NCBI GenBank assembly: GCA_046331625.1
Contig: JAXLQL010000001.1
Span: 372,001-436,000 of the forward strand
DNA length: 64,000 nt
Reading direction: 5' to 3'
From: JAXLQL01 sp046331625
GTDB lineage: Bacteria; Acidobacteriota; Terriglobia; Bryobacterales; Bryobacteraceae
Part shown: one piece after another, positions 1 to 8,048 of the stretch
Layout: each line of letters starts with the position of its first letter
Position numbering within the stretch: position 1 is the first letter of the stretch
Notes under the pieces: generated by a model
Told to the model about the DNA's origin: nothing
Databases searched by the model: none
The model's input: only the letters and a program-made list of their open reading frames with translations
Translations under genes and position numbers: made by a program

Positions 1-1
1 C

Positions 2-370
2 GGCCGCATCATCTACCTAGCCTCTCTGCGGAATCCCAACACGGGCCGCTACGAGCACCACGGCCTAGCCCAAACCTACGGAGAAGACGAAGCCAATCAC
101 ACCCTGGCCGCCAGCCACGAGTTCGCATTCGGACAATGGCTTTCTTTCTCCGTCCAGGCGCAGAAAGCCGACCTCGACCTGTACCTCTCGGGGTTGACTA
201 CAGGGAAGAAGACCCTTGTCGAGACTTGGCTCCGCTTGGCGCCATACAGGAACCTGATCCCCGCCACCGCATCGGCCGGCGAGCGCAGGCTCTACCTGGC
301 TGACATGACGACGCTGCTCGAGGTGCTCAGGATCGAGGCTGGCGTTTCGGCGATCGATCCAGACTCATAG
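2..370 (+). CDS. 5'-truncated conserved hypothetical protein
   Basis: One frame stays open from the window edge to the TAG at 368-370, giving the last 122 residues of a protein whose start lies upstream. The sequence is a balanced soluble mixture with no membrane segment or obvious catalytic motif; it opens with GRIIYLASLRNPNTGRYEHH. It ends tail to tail with the regulator on the other strand, overlapping it by 44 bp. I do not recognise the family. Codon use is coherent and the frame is the only plausible one on this strand here, so I believe it is a real gene end. Confidence 0.6.
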   Translation, partial: GRIIYLASLRNPNTGRYEHHGLAQTYGEDEANHTLAASHEFAFGQWLSFSVQAQKADLDLYLSGLTTGKKTLVETWLRLAPYRNLIPATASAGERRLYLADMTTLLEVLRIEAGVSAIDPDS

Positions 371-1172
371 CCACGCCCGTCACCTGGCCGATAATCCGGA
401 TTTCGTCCGGGTACCGGTAGATCTGGGGTGTGCATCCGGAGGCCGGATGCGGCTGGAGGATCAGCGTATCGCCCTGGAGAGTGCACCACGCGCACACAAA
501 CCCATCGGCGTGCTCGAAGAAGTAGATCGGCCGCTCGAACTCGGTCGTCCAACCGGACATAGCGGGAATGCGCCGGGACTCGTCGATCACCACCAGCGCG
601 CCGGGCGCGATCAGGGGATAGAGAAAACGATCCTTCTCGCCTACGATCCCATAGCGGAGATTCGACGGGTTGTCGAGCATCGCTAGCGGCAGCGTGCCCC
701 ACTTGGCGACGATCCGGCTCAGGTACGTGGTCTCGCCCAAGTCCGCGCCAGGGTCGAGGGAGATCGGCAGCTCCACCGCCGCGTGGCCAGAGACTGAAAA
801 TCCGATCAAGTGCGTGTTGTCGATACCTGTTTCGAGACTCAGACCCGGCATCTTCGTCAAGTCGACTCCATACCAGGCGAGCACCGTCGCGAACTCGATC
901 TTGTACACCACGGCCAGCGTGTAGAGCCGGTAAATGGTGGGAACCACGCCTTTGTTTTCGATGTCGGAAAGCCGGCTCAGGGCAACCGCAAACTCATCAT
1001 TTTGAAGCCGTTGTGCGATACTGAGACTTGCCTGCTCCACATCGCGGTAACGCAACCCGAGCATCTCGCGCACCTGCTTCAGGCGAAGCCCGGCCTCGAT
1101 GGCGATTCCAAGATCGAGATCCGGCGCCACCTCCGGGATCCGCGGCTTCTCCGATGCGAAGGTCTTCGGCAC
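327..1172 (-). CDS. XRE-family regulator with an S24/LexA-like C-terminal domain
   Basis: This is a 281-residue DNA-binding regulator. Residues about 28-100 look like a Cro/C1 helix-turn-helix (LRLKQVREMLGLRYRDVEQA, then RLSDIENKG). The C-terminal half is beta-rich with PLIAPGALVVID and RPIYFF, the usual layout of the S24/LexA fold, but I do not see a catalytic Ser-Lys pair, so it probably senses or dimerises rather than self-cleaves. Translation starts at GTG 1172. A TTGCCG-18-TATAAT promoter on the minus strand (1210 to 1181) puts the transcript start about two bases before that GTG. Target genes are not evident from context; the divergent neighbour is ubiX. Confidence 0.75.
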   Translation of the reverse strand: MPKTFASEKPRIPEVAPDLDLGIAIEAGLRLKQVREMLGLRYRDVEQASLSIAQRLQNDEFAVALSRLSDIENKGVVPTIYRLYTLAVVYKIEFATVLAWYGVDLTKMPGLSLETGIDNTHLIGFSVSGHAAVELPISLDPGADLGETTYLSRIVAKWGTLPLAMLDNPSNLRYGIVGEKDRFLYPLIAPGALVVIDESRRIPAMSGWTTEFERPIYFFEHADGFVCAWCTLQGDTLILQPHPASGCTPQIYRYPDEIRIIGQVTGVAMSLDRSPKRQPRS

Positions 1173-1180
1173 TTGCCTGA

Positions 1181-1210
1181 ATTATATCGGCATGACGGGT
1201 GCGGCGGCAA
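1181..1210 (-). promoter_or_regulatory. sigma-70-like promoter of the XRE/S24 regulator gene
   Basis: On the minus strand a TTGCCG box (1210-1205) is followed after 18 bases by a perfect TATAAT (1186-1181). The GTG start codon lies eight bases downstream, so the predicted message has almost no leader. Confidence 0.6.
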
Positions 1211-1247
1211 GGAGTGAACGGCACAGTACGACCAAAGGAACCAAACC

Positions 1248-1826
1248 TTGCGCATCATTGTCGCCATCACCGGCGCCAGCGGGTCCATCTACGGCGTCCG
1301 GTTGCTCGGCAAACTTCGCGCTTCGCCGGGCGTGGAATCTCACCTCATCATGACGCGGAGCGGGGAACGCACCCTGCACATCGAAACGGGACTTCTTGCG
1401 GCTGACGTACGCAAGATGGCGCACTTCCACTATCCCGTGGAAGACATCGGCTCGCGCCTCGCCAGCGGCTCATTCGCCGCGGACGCAATGGTGGTGGCGC
1501 CCTGCTCCATTCATTCGATGTCGGCCATCGCCACCGGGATCAGCTCGAATCTGGTGGTCCGCGCGGCAGACGTGACGCTCAAGGAGCGGCGGCGACTGAT
1601 CCTGATGGTACGCGAGACGCCGTTCCATCTCGGACACCTCCGTACCATGACGGCCCTCACCGAAATGGGTGCGATCATCGCCCCGCCCGTGCCCGCCTTC
1701 TATCACTCACCCAAGACCATCGAAGACATCGTGGACCATTCCCTCGACCGCGTGTTCGACCTGTTGGCGATCGCCAACCCGAGCGCCTACCGTTGGGATC
1801 CCAACCACGGAAAGGCGTCGTCATGA
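1248..1826 (+). CDS. ubiX: flavin prenyltransferase UbiX family
   Basis: A 192-residue flavoprotein that prenylates reduced FMN to make the cofactor of UbiD-type decarboxylases. The N terminus has the FMN-binding ITGASGSIYGVRLL motif; the middle has VVAPCSIHSMSAIATG; the conserved RETPFHLGHLRTM segment lies near residue 125-137. Length matches the family. The start codon is TTG at 1248, supported by AAAGGAA at 1233-1239. Its TGA overlaps the ATG of pheA (ATGA), so the two are translated together. No UbiD gene is in the window, so the decarboxylase served is unknown. Confidence 0.88.
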   Translation: MRIIVAITGASGSIYGVRLLGKLRASPGVESHLIMTRSGERTLHIETGLLAADVRKMAHFHYPVEDIGSRLASGSFAADAMVVAPCSIHSMSAIATGISSNLVVRAADVTLKERRRLILMVRETPFHLGHLRTMTALTEMGAIIAPPVPAFYHSPKTIEDIVDHSLDRVFDLLAIANPSAYRWDPNHGKASS

Positions 1827-2674
1827 GCATCGAATTCCCGCGCCGGATCCGCCGAGTTGCCTTTCAGGGAGAGTTGGGCGCGTTCAGCCACCTGGCCATT
1901 CTGAAGCTGGTGGGGTCGAAGGCGAAGCCCGTCCCCTGCCAGCGCTTCGAGCAACTGTTCACCGCCGTGATCGAGGGCAAGGCGGACGCCGCGATGCTGC
2001 CGGTGGAGAACACGCTGCACGGCTCGGTCCACGAGAACTATGACCTGTTGCTGCAATACCGCCTGCCGATCGTGGCCGAAACCAACGTGCGCATCGTGCA
2101 CAACCTGATCGCCAACCCCGGCGTGAAGTTCCGGGACATTCGCAAGGTCTACTCGCATCCGGTAGCGCTCAACCAGTGCCTCGAGTTTTTCAAACGGAAT
2201 CCACAAGCGGAGAAGGCCGCATGGTACGACACCGCGGGCAGCATCAAGATGCTGGCCGAAGAGAAGCCGGAAGGGGCAGCGGGTATCGCATCGAGTCTCG
2301 CGGCGGCGACCTACGGCTGCGAAATTCTGAAGGCCGGTATTGAAGACGACCGGCAAAACTACACGCGCTTTTTCTTGCTGGCCAAAAAGCCAATCCCCTT
2401 CCGATCTCCGCCGCACGGATACAAAACGTCGCTCGCCGTGACCATGCCGAACGTTCCTGGCTCCCTGTTCCGAGTCTTGGCTGCGCTCGCTTTGCGCGAC
2501 ATTTCCCTGTGCAAGCTCGAGACTCGTCCTTGGAAGGGCCGCCGCTGGGAATACCTGTTCTACATCGACTTCCTGGGTGACGTGCGCGAGGAGCGAGTTG
2601 CCAACGCGCTGCGCCATCTAGGGGAAGTCACTGATTCCCTGGTGGTGCTTGGGTGCTACCCCCGCGGAGATTAG
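1823..2674 (+). CDS. pheA: prephenate dehydratase (monofunctional, with ACT domain)
   Basis: Converts prephenate to phenylpyruvate in phenylalanine biosynthesis. The 283-residue protein has the dehydratase domain in residues about 10-190, including AFQGELGAFSHLAI, the VENTLHGSV segment and the NYTRFFLL catalytic motif. A C-terminal ACT domain follows from about residue 200, with KLETRP in place of the usual ESRP allosteric motif; feedback control by phenylalanine is therefore likely. I chose ATG 1823, which overlaps the ubiX stop and has GGAAAGG at a good distance, over a longer in-frame start at 1793. No chorismate mutase domain is present. Confidence 0.92.
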   Translation: MSIEFPRRIRRVAFQGELGAFSHLAILKLVGSKAKPVPCQRFEQLFTAVIEGKADAAMLPVENTLHGSVHENYDLLLQYRLPIVAETNVRIVHNLIANPGVKFRDIRKVYSHPVALNQCLEFFKRNPQAEKAAWYDTAGSIKMLAEEKPEGAAGIASSLAAATYGCEILKAGIEDDRQNYTRFFLLAKKPIPFRSPPHGYKTSLAVTMPNVPGSLFRVLAALALRDISLCKLETRPWKGRRWEYLFYIDFLGDVREERVANALRHLGEVTDSLVVLGCYPRGD

Positions 2675-2725
2675 ATTTCCGCCCGTGCCTATTCTCCATT
2701 TGCGGCGCTGCCGATAGACATACGT

Positions 2726-3952
2726 ATGGGTTTGCTGAGTCTATCGAAAATCGGCACACTATTTACCAGTTCCGGCGGCAAGATGGGCGATCTCGAAGCG
2801 GCCATGGCGAGGGGCGATTTCGAAGCCGCCGAAGACCTGATCGCCGATCTTCGCAAGAGCCACGGAGCTGGGCCGAGCCCGAAGACGTACAAGCTCGATC
2901 TGATCGAAGCCCGTTTTCGGTTCCAATGCCGGGACTTCCGCAACGCCTACCTGCTGCTGAAGCCGTGCTTCGAGCAATCGCTCGCCTCGAAGAACGAAGC
3001 CGAGACGATGCAGATTTTCAATCTGCTGTTCAAGTGCCTGGTTGATCTCCAGCGGCCCGAAGAAGCGCTGGCGGTGCAGGCGCAACTCGTGTGGACCCTG
3101 CGCCCCAGGCCTCGCGTGCAAGCCGAGTTGCAAATCGCCTCGGCGCAGTTGGCGATGCAGTCGGGGCTAGCGCAAGACGCCGTCCGGCTTCTCGAGAACG
3201 CGCTCGAATGCCTCGAGAGCATCCGCGAAGAAGAACAGATCAACGATCAAATGATCCAGGCGACGTCGCTGATGGGTGACGCCTTCCTGTCGATCAACCA
3301 GCCGGGCGAAGCGATCGACGCATGGGGCTGGGCGCTGAGCCTGACTCGCGAAAAGCTGGGAGACGGGCATCCGCAAGTAGCCGCCATGCTCGGCAGCATC
3401 GGCTCGCTGCAAGTGCTTGCCGATGACCTGCACGGCGCGCGCAGATCGCTCGAAGAAGCGCTACGGATCTACGGAAGCCTGCAGCGCGACGAGGGCATCG
3501 AGGCGGGCCTCGCGCTGAACAACCTCGCCTTCGTTTTGATGACGCAGGGTGACCTGGTCACGGCCGAGCAAGCCGCCAAACAGGCCGCCCGGATCGGAGC
3601 GCAGCTCGATCCGCAACTGCACACCGAAGCCAAGACCACGCTCGACAAGATCCACACGCTAACCACCGCTGCCGAGCAGGCTAAGCAGGGCGACTCCATC
3701 TTCAAAACCAAGAGGATGCAGACCCCAGTCACCGGGATGGTCAAGAAGAATCCGCCCAAGCCGGCTCCACGGCCGGTCACCCCCGATCCCCTCGCTGCCC
3801 TGAACGATGAGCCCGACGAAGCCTTCATGCCGCAGGTACCGATGGGCCCACCCGCGCAGGCTCAACGGCGGAGTAGCGCGGCGGTCGGGCGATCGGGACA
3901 GGGTTACCCAGCCACCGACAACTTCGCGCCCCGAGATCCGTACCGGCGCTGA
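2726..3952 (+). CDS. tetratricopeptide-repeat protein with proline-rich tail
   Basis: A 408-residue cytosolic-looking protein. Helical TPR-type pairs run from about residue 20 to 310, with typical spacing in GDAFLSINQPGEAIDAW and LNNLAFVLMTQGDLVTAEQA, so it is probably a scaffold for protein contacts; its partner is unknown. From about residue 320 the chain becomes Pro/Lys/Arg rich and disordered. That tail is read from DNA that also encodes, on the opposite strand, the end of the membrane protein gene (294 bp overlap). A shorter start at ATG 2783 is possible. Confidence 0.8.
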   Translation: MGLLSLSKIGTLFTSSGGKMGDLEAAMARGDFEAAEDLIADLRKSHGAGPSPKTYKLDLIEARFRFQCRDFRNAYLLLKPCFEQSLASKNEAETMQIFNLLFKCLVDLQRPEEALAVQAQLVWTLRPRPRVQAELQIASAQLAMQSGLAQDAVRLLENALECLESIREEEQINDQMIQATSLMGDAFLSINQPGEAIDAWGWALSLTREKLGDGHPQVAAMLGSIGSLQVLADDLHGARRSLEEALRIYGSLQRDEGIEAGLALNNLAFVLMTQGDLVTAEQAAKQAARIGAQLDPQLHTEAKTTLDKIHTLTTAAEQAKQGDSIFKTKRMQTPVTGMVKKNPPKPAPRPVTPDPLAALNDEPDEAFMPQVPMGPPAQAQRRSSAAVGRSGQGYPATDNFAPRDPYRR

Positions 3953-5770
3953 GTCATCGCGCCAGCCGAGGATCCGGATCCCGTCGCAGTCGAGCGGTTC
4001 GGGAAACCAGACCTCCACATACATGCCCGGTTCGGCGTTGGCCCAGCTCTGCCACCGCGAAGCCGGATTGCGATCGAACAGCAGAGGCGTCTCCCACGGG
4101 TTGGGATCGGCGTCGAGCTCCCATTTTCGGCTTGGAAAGATCGCCGCTCCGTTGCGCAACAGCTCGATCTCCTGGAGCGCCCAGCTCTGCCGGCTCGGAC
4201 CGAGCAATTCCACCCGGATCGCGGAAAGCTTTCGCGGACTCCACAGCGCCTGCAATTGACGGAATGTCCCAGCGTCGGCAAAGGCCGACACGCGCAGTGC
4301 GTCGGCGGCACGTTCGGCATCTGCGTACTGCCAGTGATTGAATACCGGGCGGCCTGCGCATCCCGTCGCGATGCCAACCAAGTCGAGAATTCGGTCGCCT
4401 TCTTTCGTGTGCGCCTTCACGAAGCTTGCGATGCGGTATTCGGGCGAGACGCGCTTCAGGTAGTCCTCTTCGCGTTCGATGCCGAACGCCGCCGCCACCG
4501 GAATATCTTTGATGCGCCACGCAGCCGGATCCACCCAGCGATCCATCACCGCGGGCCAGCAAGCGATCCCTTGCACGAGCGCAAGCAACCAGGCGAGTTG
4601 CCTCGGCAGCGCGGCTGCCATCGCGAGGCAAAGGAACATCGCAGCCGGCAACAGGAATCGCGTGCCATGGTTGAACCACCATGGGATCGACGCAACAGCC
4701 GCGGCCACCCACAGCGCCTGCCCGGCAGAGCGGCGCAACGCGAGCAATCCCAGTGGCGCCGCAAGCAGCGCCGGGCCGAGCAAGCCATTCAGCCGCGCGC
4801 CGCCGAGCGTCAATTCGAGCGCCATGTCCCGCCAAGCGACACCGTATGATCCGACGTACTGCTTCAACGCCTCTTCCGTGGCCGGGTGAAAGAACGGATT
4901 CGGGAACCAGTCATTGAGCAGCGGAGCCACCGGATTCCCGCTCATCCACCAGGCGCGCAACATCCACGGCGCCATCACGGCGCCACAAGTAGCGGCCGAG
5001 AGCGCCGCGTCACGCCAGCGCTTCCGCGCGGCGAAGTAGAGGGTCACGGCCGGTCCGGCGACGATGCCCGTCATCTTCACGGCATAGCAGAATCCCGCCA
5101 GAGCGCCGCCCCAACCGGGGCGATCGTCCAGCACGAAGTAGAAAGCCGCCAGTGCGAAGTACGCGAGCGCGGCGTCCACGTACGCGGAGGTCGCGCAGAC
5201 GCCCGCTGCCGGGATCAACAGGTAGAGACACGCGGCGGGCCAGCCATCGAATCCGAGCTTGCGAGCCACGGCTAGCATCAGCGGCAGGGTCGCTACGAAG
5301 AAACAGAAATGGGCCAGTTTGGGTCGCGCGCCGGATGCCGCGAACAGGATCTCAATCCCGTGCGGCATCGTTTCGTAGTGGCCCACCGGAGCGAAGAAAT
5401 TCCCGGTGCGGAGCCATTCGGCCGGGATCGCGGTGTGGTAGGTGATCGCGTCCGGACCGATCTCCGGCGCCAGCGCGTTCACCGTGAGCATCACCGCGTA
5501 CGGCACCACAACCAGCAACGGGAGTGCCAGCTTGGGCGGTCTCCGGACGAAAAACATCCCGGCAATGCCAGCCGCCACCGCGAGAGCAGGCCACAAGCGA
5601 AGCGTAACCGGGCTCAGCGCAAGCACGAAGCCCGCACAGCTAGCGAGCAGAGCTCCCGCCGCCAAGCGCACCGAGAACGGTAACGTTCGCAGCCCAGGAA
5701 TCAACCACGCCGCAGCGACAGACGCGCCCATCGGGACCAAACCCTGAAGGGCCGCGACGAGGTAAGGCAA
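3659..5770 (-). CDS. polytopic membrane glycosyltransferase-like protein with C-terminal discoidin-like domain
   Basis: A 703-residue protein. Residues 1 to about 430 form many membrane helices with short polar loops (for example ALAPEIGPDAITYHTAIP), a layout like GT-C glycosyltransferases of the ArnT/PMT type. Residues about 490-620 resemble an F5/8-type carbohydrate-binding domain (SAIRVELLGPSRQSWALQEI, then DRNPASRWQSW). The end has the YLRHEGFVGLIVQGSEGIGG segment seen after such domains in related proteins, which argues that the frame through the overlap is truly coding. The apparent start is TTG 5770 without a clear ribosome site; ATG 5731 is an alternative. Role inferred: transfer of lipid-linked sugar to an envelope acceptor. 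Confidence 0.75.
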   Translation of the reverse strand: MPYLVAALQGLVPMGASVAAAWLIPGLRTLPFSVRLAAGALLASCAGFVLALSPVTLRLWPALAVAAGIAGMFFVRRPPKLALPLLVVVPYAVMLTVNALAPEIGPDAITYHTAIPAEWLRTGNFFAPVGHYETMPHGIEILFAASGARPKLAHFCFFVATLPLMLAVARKLGFDGWPAACLYLLIPAAGVCATSAYVDAALAYFALAAFYFVLDDRPGWGGALAGFCYAVKMTGIVAGPAVTLYFAARKRWRDAALSAATCGAVMAPWMLRAWWMSGNPVAPLLNDWFPNPFFHPATEEALKQYVGSYGVAWRDMALELTLGGARLNGLLGPALLAAPLGLLALRRSAGQALWVAAAVASIPWWFNHGTRFLLPAAMFLCLAMAAALPRQLAWLLALVQGIACWPAVMDRWVDPAAWRIKDIPVAAAFGIEREEDYLKRVSPEYRIASFVKAHTKEGDRILDLVGIATGCAGRPVFNHWQYADAERAADALRVSAFADAGTFRQLQALWSPRKLSAIRVELLGPSRQSWALQEIELLRNGAAIFPSRKWELDADPNPWETPLLFDRNPASRWQSWANAEPGMYVEVWFPEPLDCDGIRILGWRDDSAPVRISGREVVGGWVTLSRSPDRRATPPLSLRGWAHRYLRHEGFVGLIVQGSEGIGGDRPWSRLGRILLDHPGDWGLHPLGFEDGVALLSLLGSGG

Positions 5771-5784
5771 TGGTGAGTTAAGGA

Positions 5785-5819
5785 GCGGGCTTTAGCCGGC
5801 GCGGGACTCCAGTCCCGAC
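5785..5819. repeat. dispersed double-palindrome repeat, copy 1
   Basis: Read on the minus strand this is a CGGGACT/AGTCCCG hairpin followed by a GGCTAAAGCC hairpin. Two more copies lie at 7859-7898 and 7964-8022. It sits between rpmB and the membrane glycosyltransferase gene and could end the rpmB transcript. Confidence 0.7.
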
Positions 5820-5839
5820 AGAACTAGAGGACCCCGGAA

Positions 5840-6031
5840 TTACAGAACCTTGGTGACCTTGCCGCTGCGAATGCAGGACGTGCAGACGCGCTCGTGCTTG
5901 CGCACGCCGTCCACCAGCACGTGCACCCGCTGAAGGTTCACGTTCCAGCGCCGCCGCGTAAGATTGTGCGCGTGGCTGACGCGATTTCCGGAGATGGGTT
6001 TCTTACCGCAGAATTTGCAAAATTGTGCCAT
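5840..6031 (-). CDS. rpmB: 50S ribosomal protein L28, zinc-ribbon form
   Basis: A 63-residue component of the large ribosomal subunit. It has CKFCGKKP at the start and CTSCIRSGK near the end, the paired CxxC motifs of the zinc-binding version of L28, plus the typical SHAHNLTRRRW core. I chose the ATG at 6031, preceded by GGAG at six bases, rather than a start four codons upstream. The gene stands alone, followed by a palindromic repeat that may act as terminator. Confidence 0.95.
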   Translation of the reverse strand: MAQFCKFCGKKPISGNRVSHAHNLTRRRWNVNLQRVHVLVDGVRKHERVCTSCIRSGKVTKVL

Positions 6032-6093
6032 GGGGATCTCCACGGGCGGCTGCCCGCGACTCTATCGAGTATAGCAGGGTATCCGAATCGCGT

Positions 6094-6525
6094 TCAAACC
6101 CGGTGTGTGTCACCGCGCCAGTTCTTGATGGCCCGCTTGATTTCGTCTGGCGCAGTGCCTTGTTCGGCCGCCTTCTTCGCCATGTCCACGAACTCGGCGT
6201 CAGATGCGAAGCGAAGCGCGATGACCTGCCCCAGGCTCAGCCGTGGATCGAGCAGCTTGCCCGTCAGCACGTAATGGCGCAGGTTTTCTTCGGCGCGAAC
6301 GCCGCGATCCTGCGCTTTGAGAGCGAAGGTCCGGGCGTAGAATCCCAGCACCAGCACACAGGCGCTCAGCACCACGATCAGCGAGGCGCTGTACATTCGC
6401 TGGTGATCGCCCCAAGACTCGTAGAGGTTGACGCAAGCGCCAATTACCGTCAAAAACATCACCACGCCGAAGGCTAGAAACCCCGGTACGCGCTGTACGT
6501 GATTTTGATAGTTCTGTTCAGGCAT
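6094..6525 (-). CDS. DUF6526 family membrane protein
   Basis: A 143-residue protein with two membrane helices in residues about 12-32 and 43-65, followed by a conserved cytosolic tail with LSLGQVIALRFASD and IKRAIKNWRGDTHRV. This pattern fits the DUF6526 family, whose function is unknown. It starts 22 bp after the end of the ABC permease gene on the same strand and is probably co-transcribed with that transporter. Confidence 0.75.
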   Translation of the reverse strand: MPEQNYQNHVQRVPGFLAFGVVMFLTVIGACVNLYESWGDHQRMYSASLIVVLSACVLVLGFYARTFALKAQDRGVRAEENLRHYVLTGKLLDPRLSLGQVIALRFASDAEFVDMAKKAAEQGTAPDEIKRAIKNWRGDTHRV

Positions 6526-6547
6526 CCCTACATGGTCGCACGAGGAG

Positions 6548-7723
6548 TCAGCGGCCGAAGATGATTTTTTCGCGGCCGAATAGCTTCGTCGTCAGAAGCA
6601 CGAAGATCAGAGCCAAGCCGATCATCGAAATCGCAGACAAGACGAAGAAGATGGCCGCCGGAGGCCGGCCACCCATGACGTCGTTCGACAGTGCGTATGA
6701 CCCGAGAATGGGGACCGGCGCCAGCCAAGGCCGATTGGTGAGCGGATAGAACGCCGAGACCATACCCGGCAGCATCGGCAAGAAGATCAGGTAGCCCATA
6801 TAGCTCTGCGCTTCTTTGAATGACTTGGCGAAAGAAGCCAAGTACATCTGCACCGACGGCGCGAACAGCGCCATCGGCAGCGCTACAGCCACCAACCGCA
6901 TCGCGTCCACCGGGGTGAACCGGAAGCGGAAGCCGAGATCCTCGAGCGGAATGCTCAGCAGGATGCTCGAGATGATCGCTAGCGACATCACCGAACCCAC
7001 CGAGGCCGCCGTCGCCGCCGCCAGCCACTTCCCCAACACCAATTCCAGCCGCGGCACCGGGTTGACCAGCAGCGGTTCGAGCGATCCACGCTCGCGCTCG
7101 CCCGCCGTGGAATCGGTGGCGATCTGCATGCCCGCCGCGAATGCTCCCAACACCAGGAACAGCGGAATCATCCCGAAGACTTGCGCCGCCCTTTGTTGCG
7201 CGCTCGATACCTCCACCTCTTCGAGCATCAGAGCCGTAGCGATCACCGGACTCACACCTCGCGCGATTAGCCGCAGGCTCCCGATCTCGGCCGAGTACCT
7301 GGCGAGCAGGCTCTTGAGCCGCTGCACCTTGGGACGCGATTTGGTCCGGGTGCTGTCGGAAACCAGCTTTACCGTTGCCGGCTTGGCGGCGCGAAACTTG
7401 TCGGGAAACTCCTTCGGGATGACCAGCACCACATCGAGCTTCTGGTTGGTTACTTCGGCTTCGGGGTCAGCCGGGCCATTCACGATCGTGACGCCAGCCT
7501 GTTGCGCCAACCAGTTCACCAAGACGGGCGCATTCTCGCGGCCTACGACGGGGACCTCGATCTCGTCAGCCGACCGCTGCATGTTCGCCATCCGGTTGAG
7601 CATGAAGCCGATCAGCAAAGGTCCGATGAGCGTGCCGATCAGGATCGACGCTAGACCTCGGCGGTCGCGCAACCCATCGGTCAGCTCCTTTATGGTGACG
7701 ACGAAGACGCGTTGCCAGTTCAT
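6548..7723 (-). CDS. natB: ABC-2 type sodium-export-like permease (NatB family)
   Basis: A 391-residue membrane subunit of an ABC exporter. One N-terminal helix (residues about 22-40) precedes a roughly 150-residue outer domain; five further helices follow from about residue 180, with the family landmark DSTAGERERGSLEPLL near residue 215. I chose ATG 7723, which has AGGAG seven bases upstream, over longer in-frame starts. Its ATG overlaps the stop of a 32-codon minicistron. With natA it should form an exporter of the NatAB type; substrate specificity cannot be read from sequence. Confidence 0.82.
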   Translation of the reverse strand: MNWQRVFVVTIKELTDGLRDRRGLASILIGTLIGPLLIGFMLNRMANMQRSADEIEVPVVGRENAPVLVNWLAQQAGVTIVNGPADPEAEVTNQKLDVVLVIPKEFPDKFRAAKPATVKLVSDSTRTKSRPKVQRLKSLLARYSAEIGSLRLIARGVSPVIATALMLEEVEVSSAQQRAAQVFGMIPLFLVLGAFAAGMQIATDSTAGERERGSLEPLLVNPVPRLELVLGKWLAAATAASVGSVMSLAIISSILLSIPLEDLGFRFRFTPVDAMRLVAVALPMALFAPSVQMYLASFAKSFKEAQSYMGYLIFLPMLPGMVSAFYPLTNRPWLAPVPILGSYALSNDVMGGRPPAAIFFVLSAISMIGLALIFVLLTTKLFGREKIIFGR

Positions 7724-7818
7724 GCGAAGTGCTCCTGCCCGGCGAAGTTGACGAACGGGTCTACGCCGGATGCCACGCACTCGGGCGACAAGCCGGCCAG
7801 CGCGCGTCGCAGGTTCAT
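7720..7818 (-). pseudogene. vestigial minicistron fusing a permease-like start to the natA 3' end
   Basis: A 32-codon frame begins MNLRRALAGL (like a permease start) and ends FAGQEHFA, the same last residues as NatA (LAGQEHFA). It has AGGAG upstream and its TGA overlaps the natB ATG. The segment CAGGAGCACTTCGCATGAAC at its end is identical to the natA 3' junction near 8049-8066. I read it as the relic of a second natB-natA pair lost by internal deletion, kept because it couples translation to natB. Confidence 0.6.
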
Positions 7819-7858
7819 GCGTGGTGCTCCTGCGCCGTTGGAGTTCAAGCCCCCGAGC

Positions 7859-7898
7859 GGCGGGACTGAAGTCCCGCGCTGGCTAAAGCCCGCCCTAC
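7859..7898. repeat. dispersed double-palindrome repeat, copy 2
   Basis: Contains CGGGACTGAAGTCCCG followed by GGCTAAAGCC and then GCCCGCCCTACAC. It lies between natA and the natB minicistron; see copies at 5785-5819 and 7964-8022. Confidence 0.75.
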
Positions 7899-7963
7899 AC
7901 GGAAGGGCTAGTGCTGAGATCGGAGCCGGAGTGTTTATGCGGGCTCCGACGCGAGCGCCGGTA

Positions 7964-8022
7964 GCGGGACTGAAGTCCCGCGCAGGCTCAAGCCTGCCCC
8001 ACGCGACTATGCCCGCCCTACA
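7964..8022. repeat. dispersed double-palindrome repeat, copy 3
   Basis: Has the same CGGGACTGAAGTCCCG hairpin, then GGCTCAAGCC, and after a short insert the GCCCGCCCTACAC tail. A separate inverted pair CGGAGCC/GGCTCCG lies between copies 2 and 3 at 7921-7948. Confidence 0.75.
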
Positions 8023-8048
8023 CTGAGGCTGAAATCTTCGCGGCCGGT

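Noticed and set aside
7859..8022. The palindromic repeats as a CRISPR array
   Set aside because: Only two nearby units with unequal spacing, no constant spacer length, and internal palindromes typical of REP-like elements.
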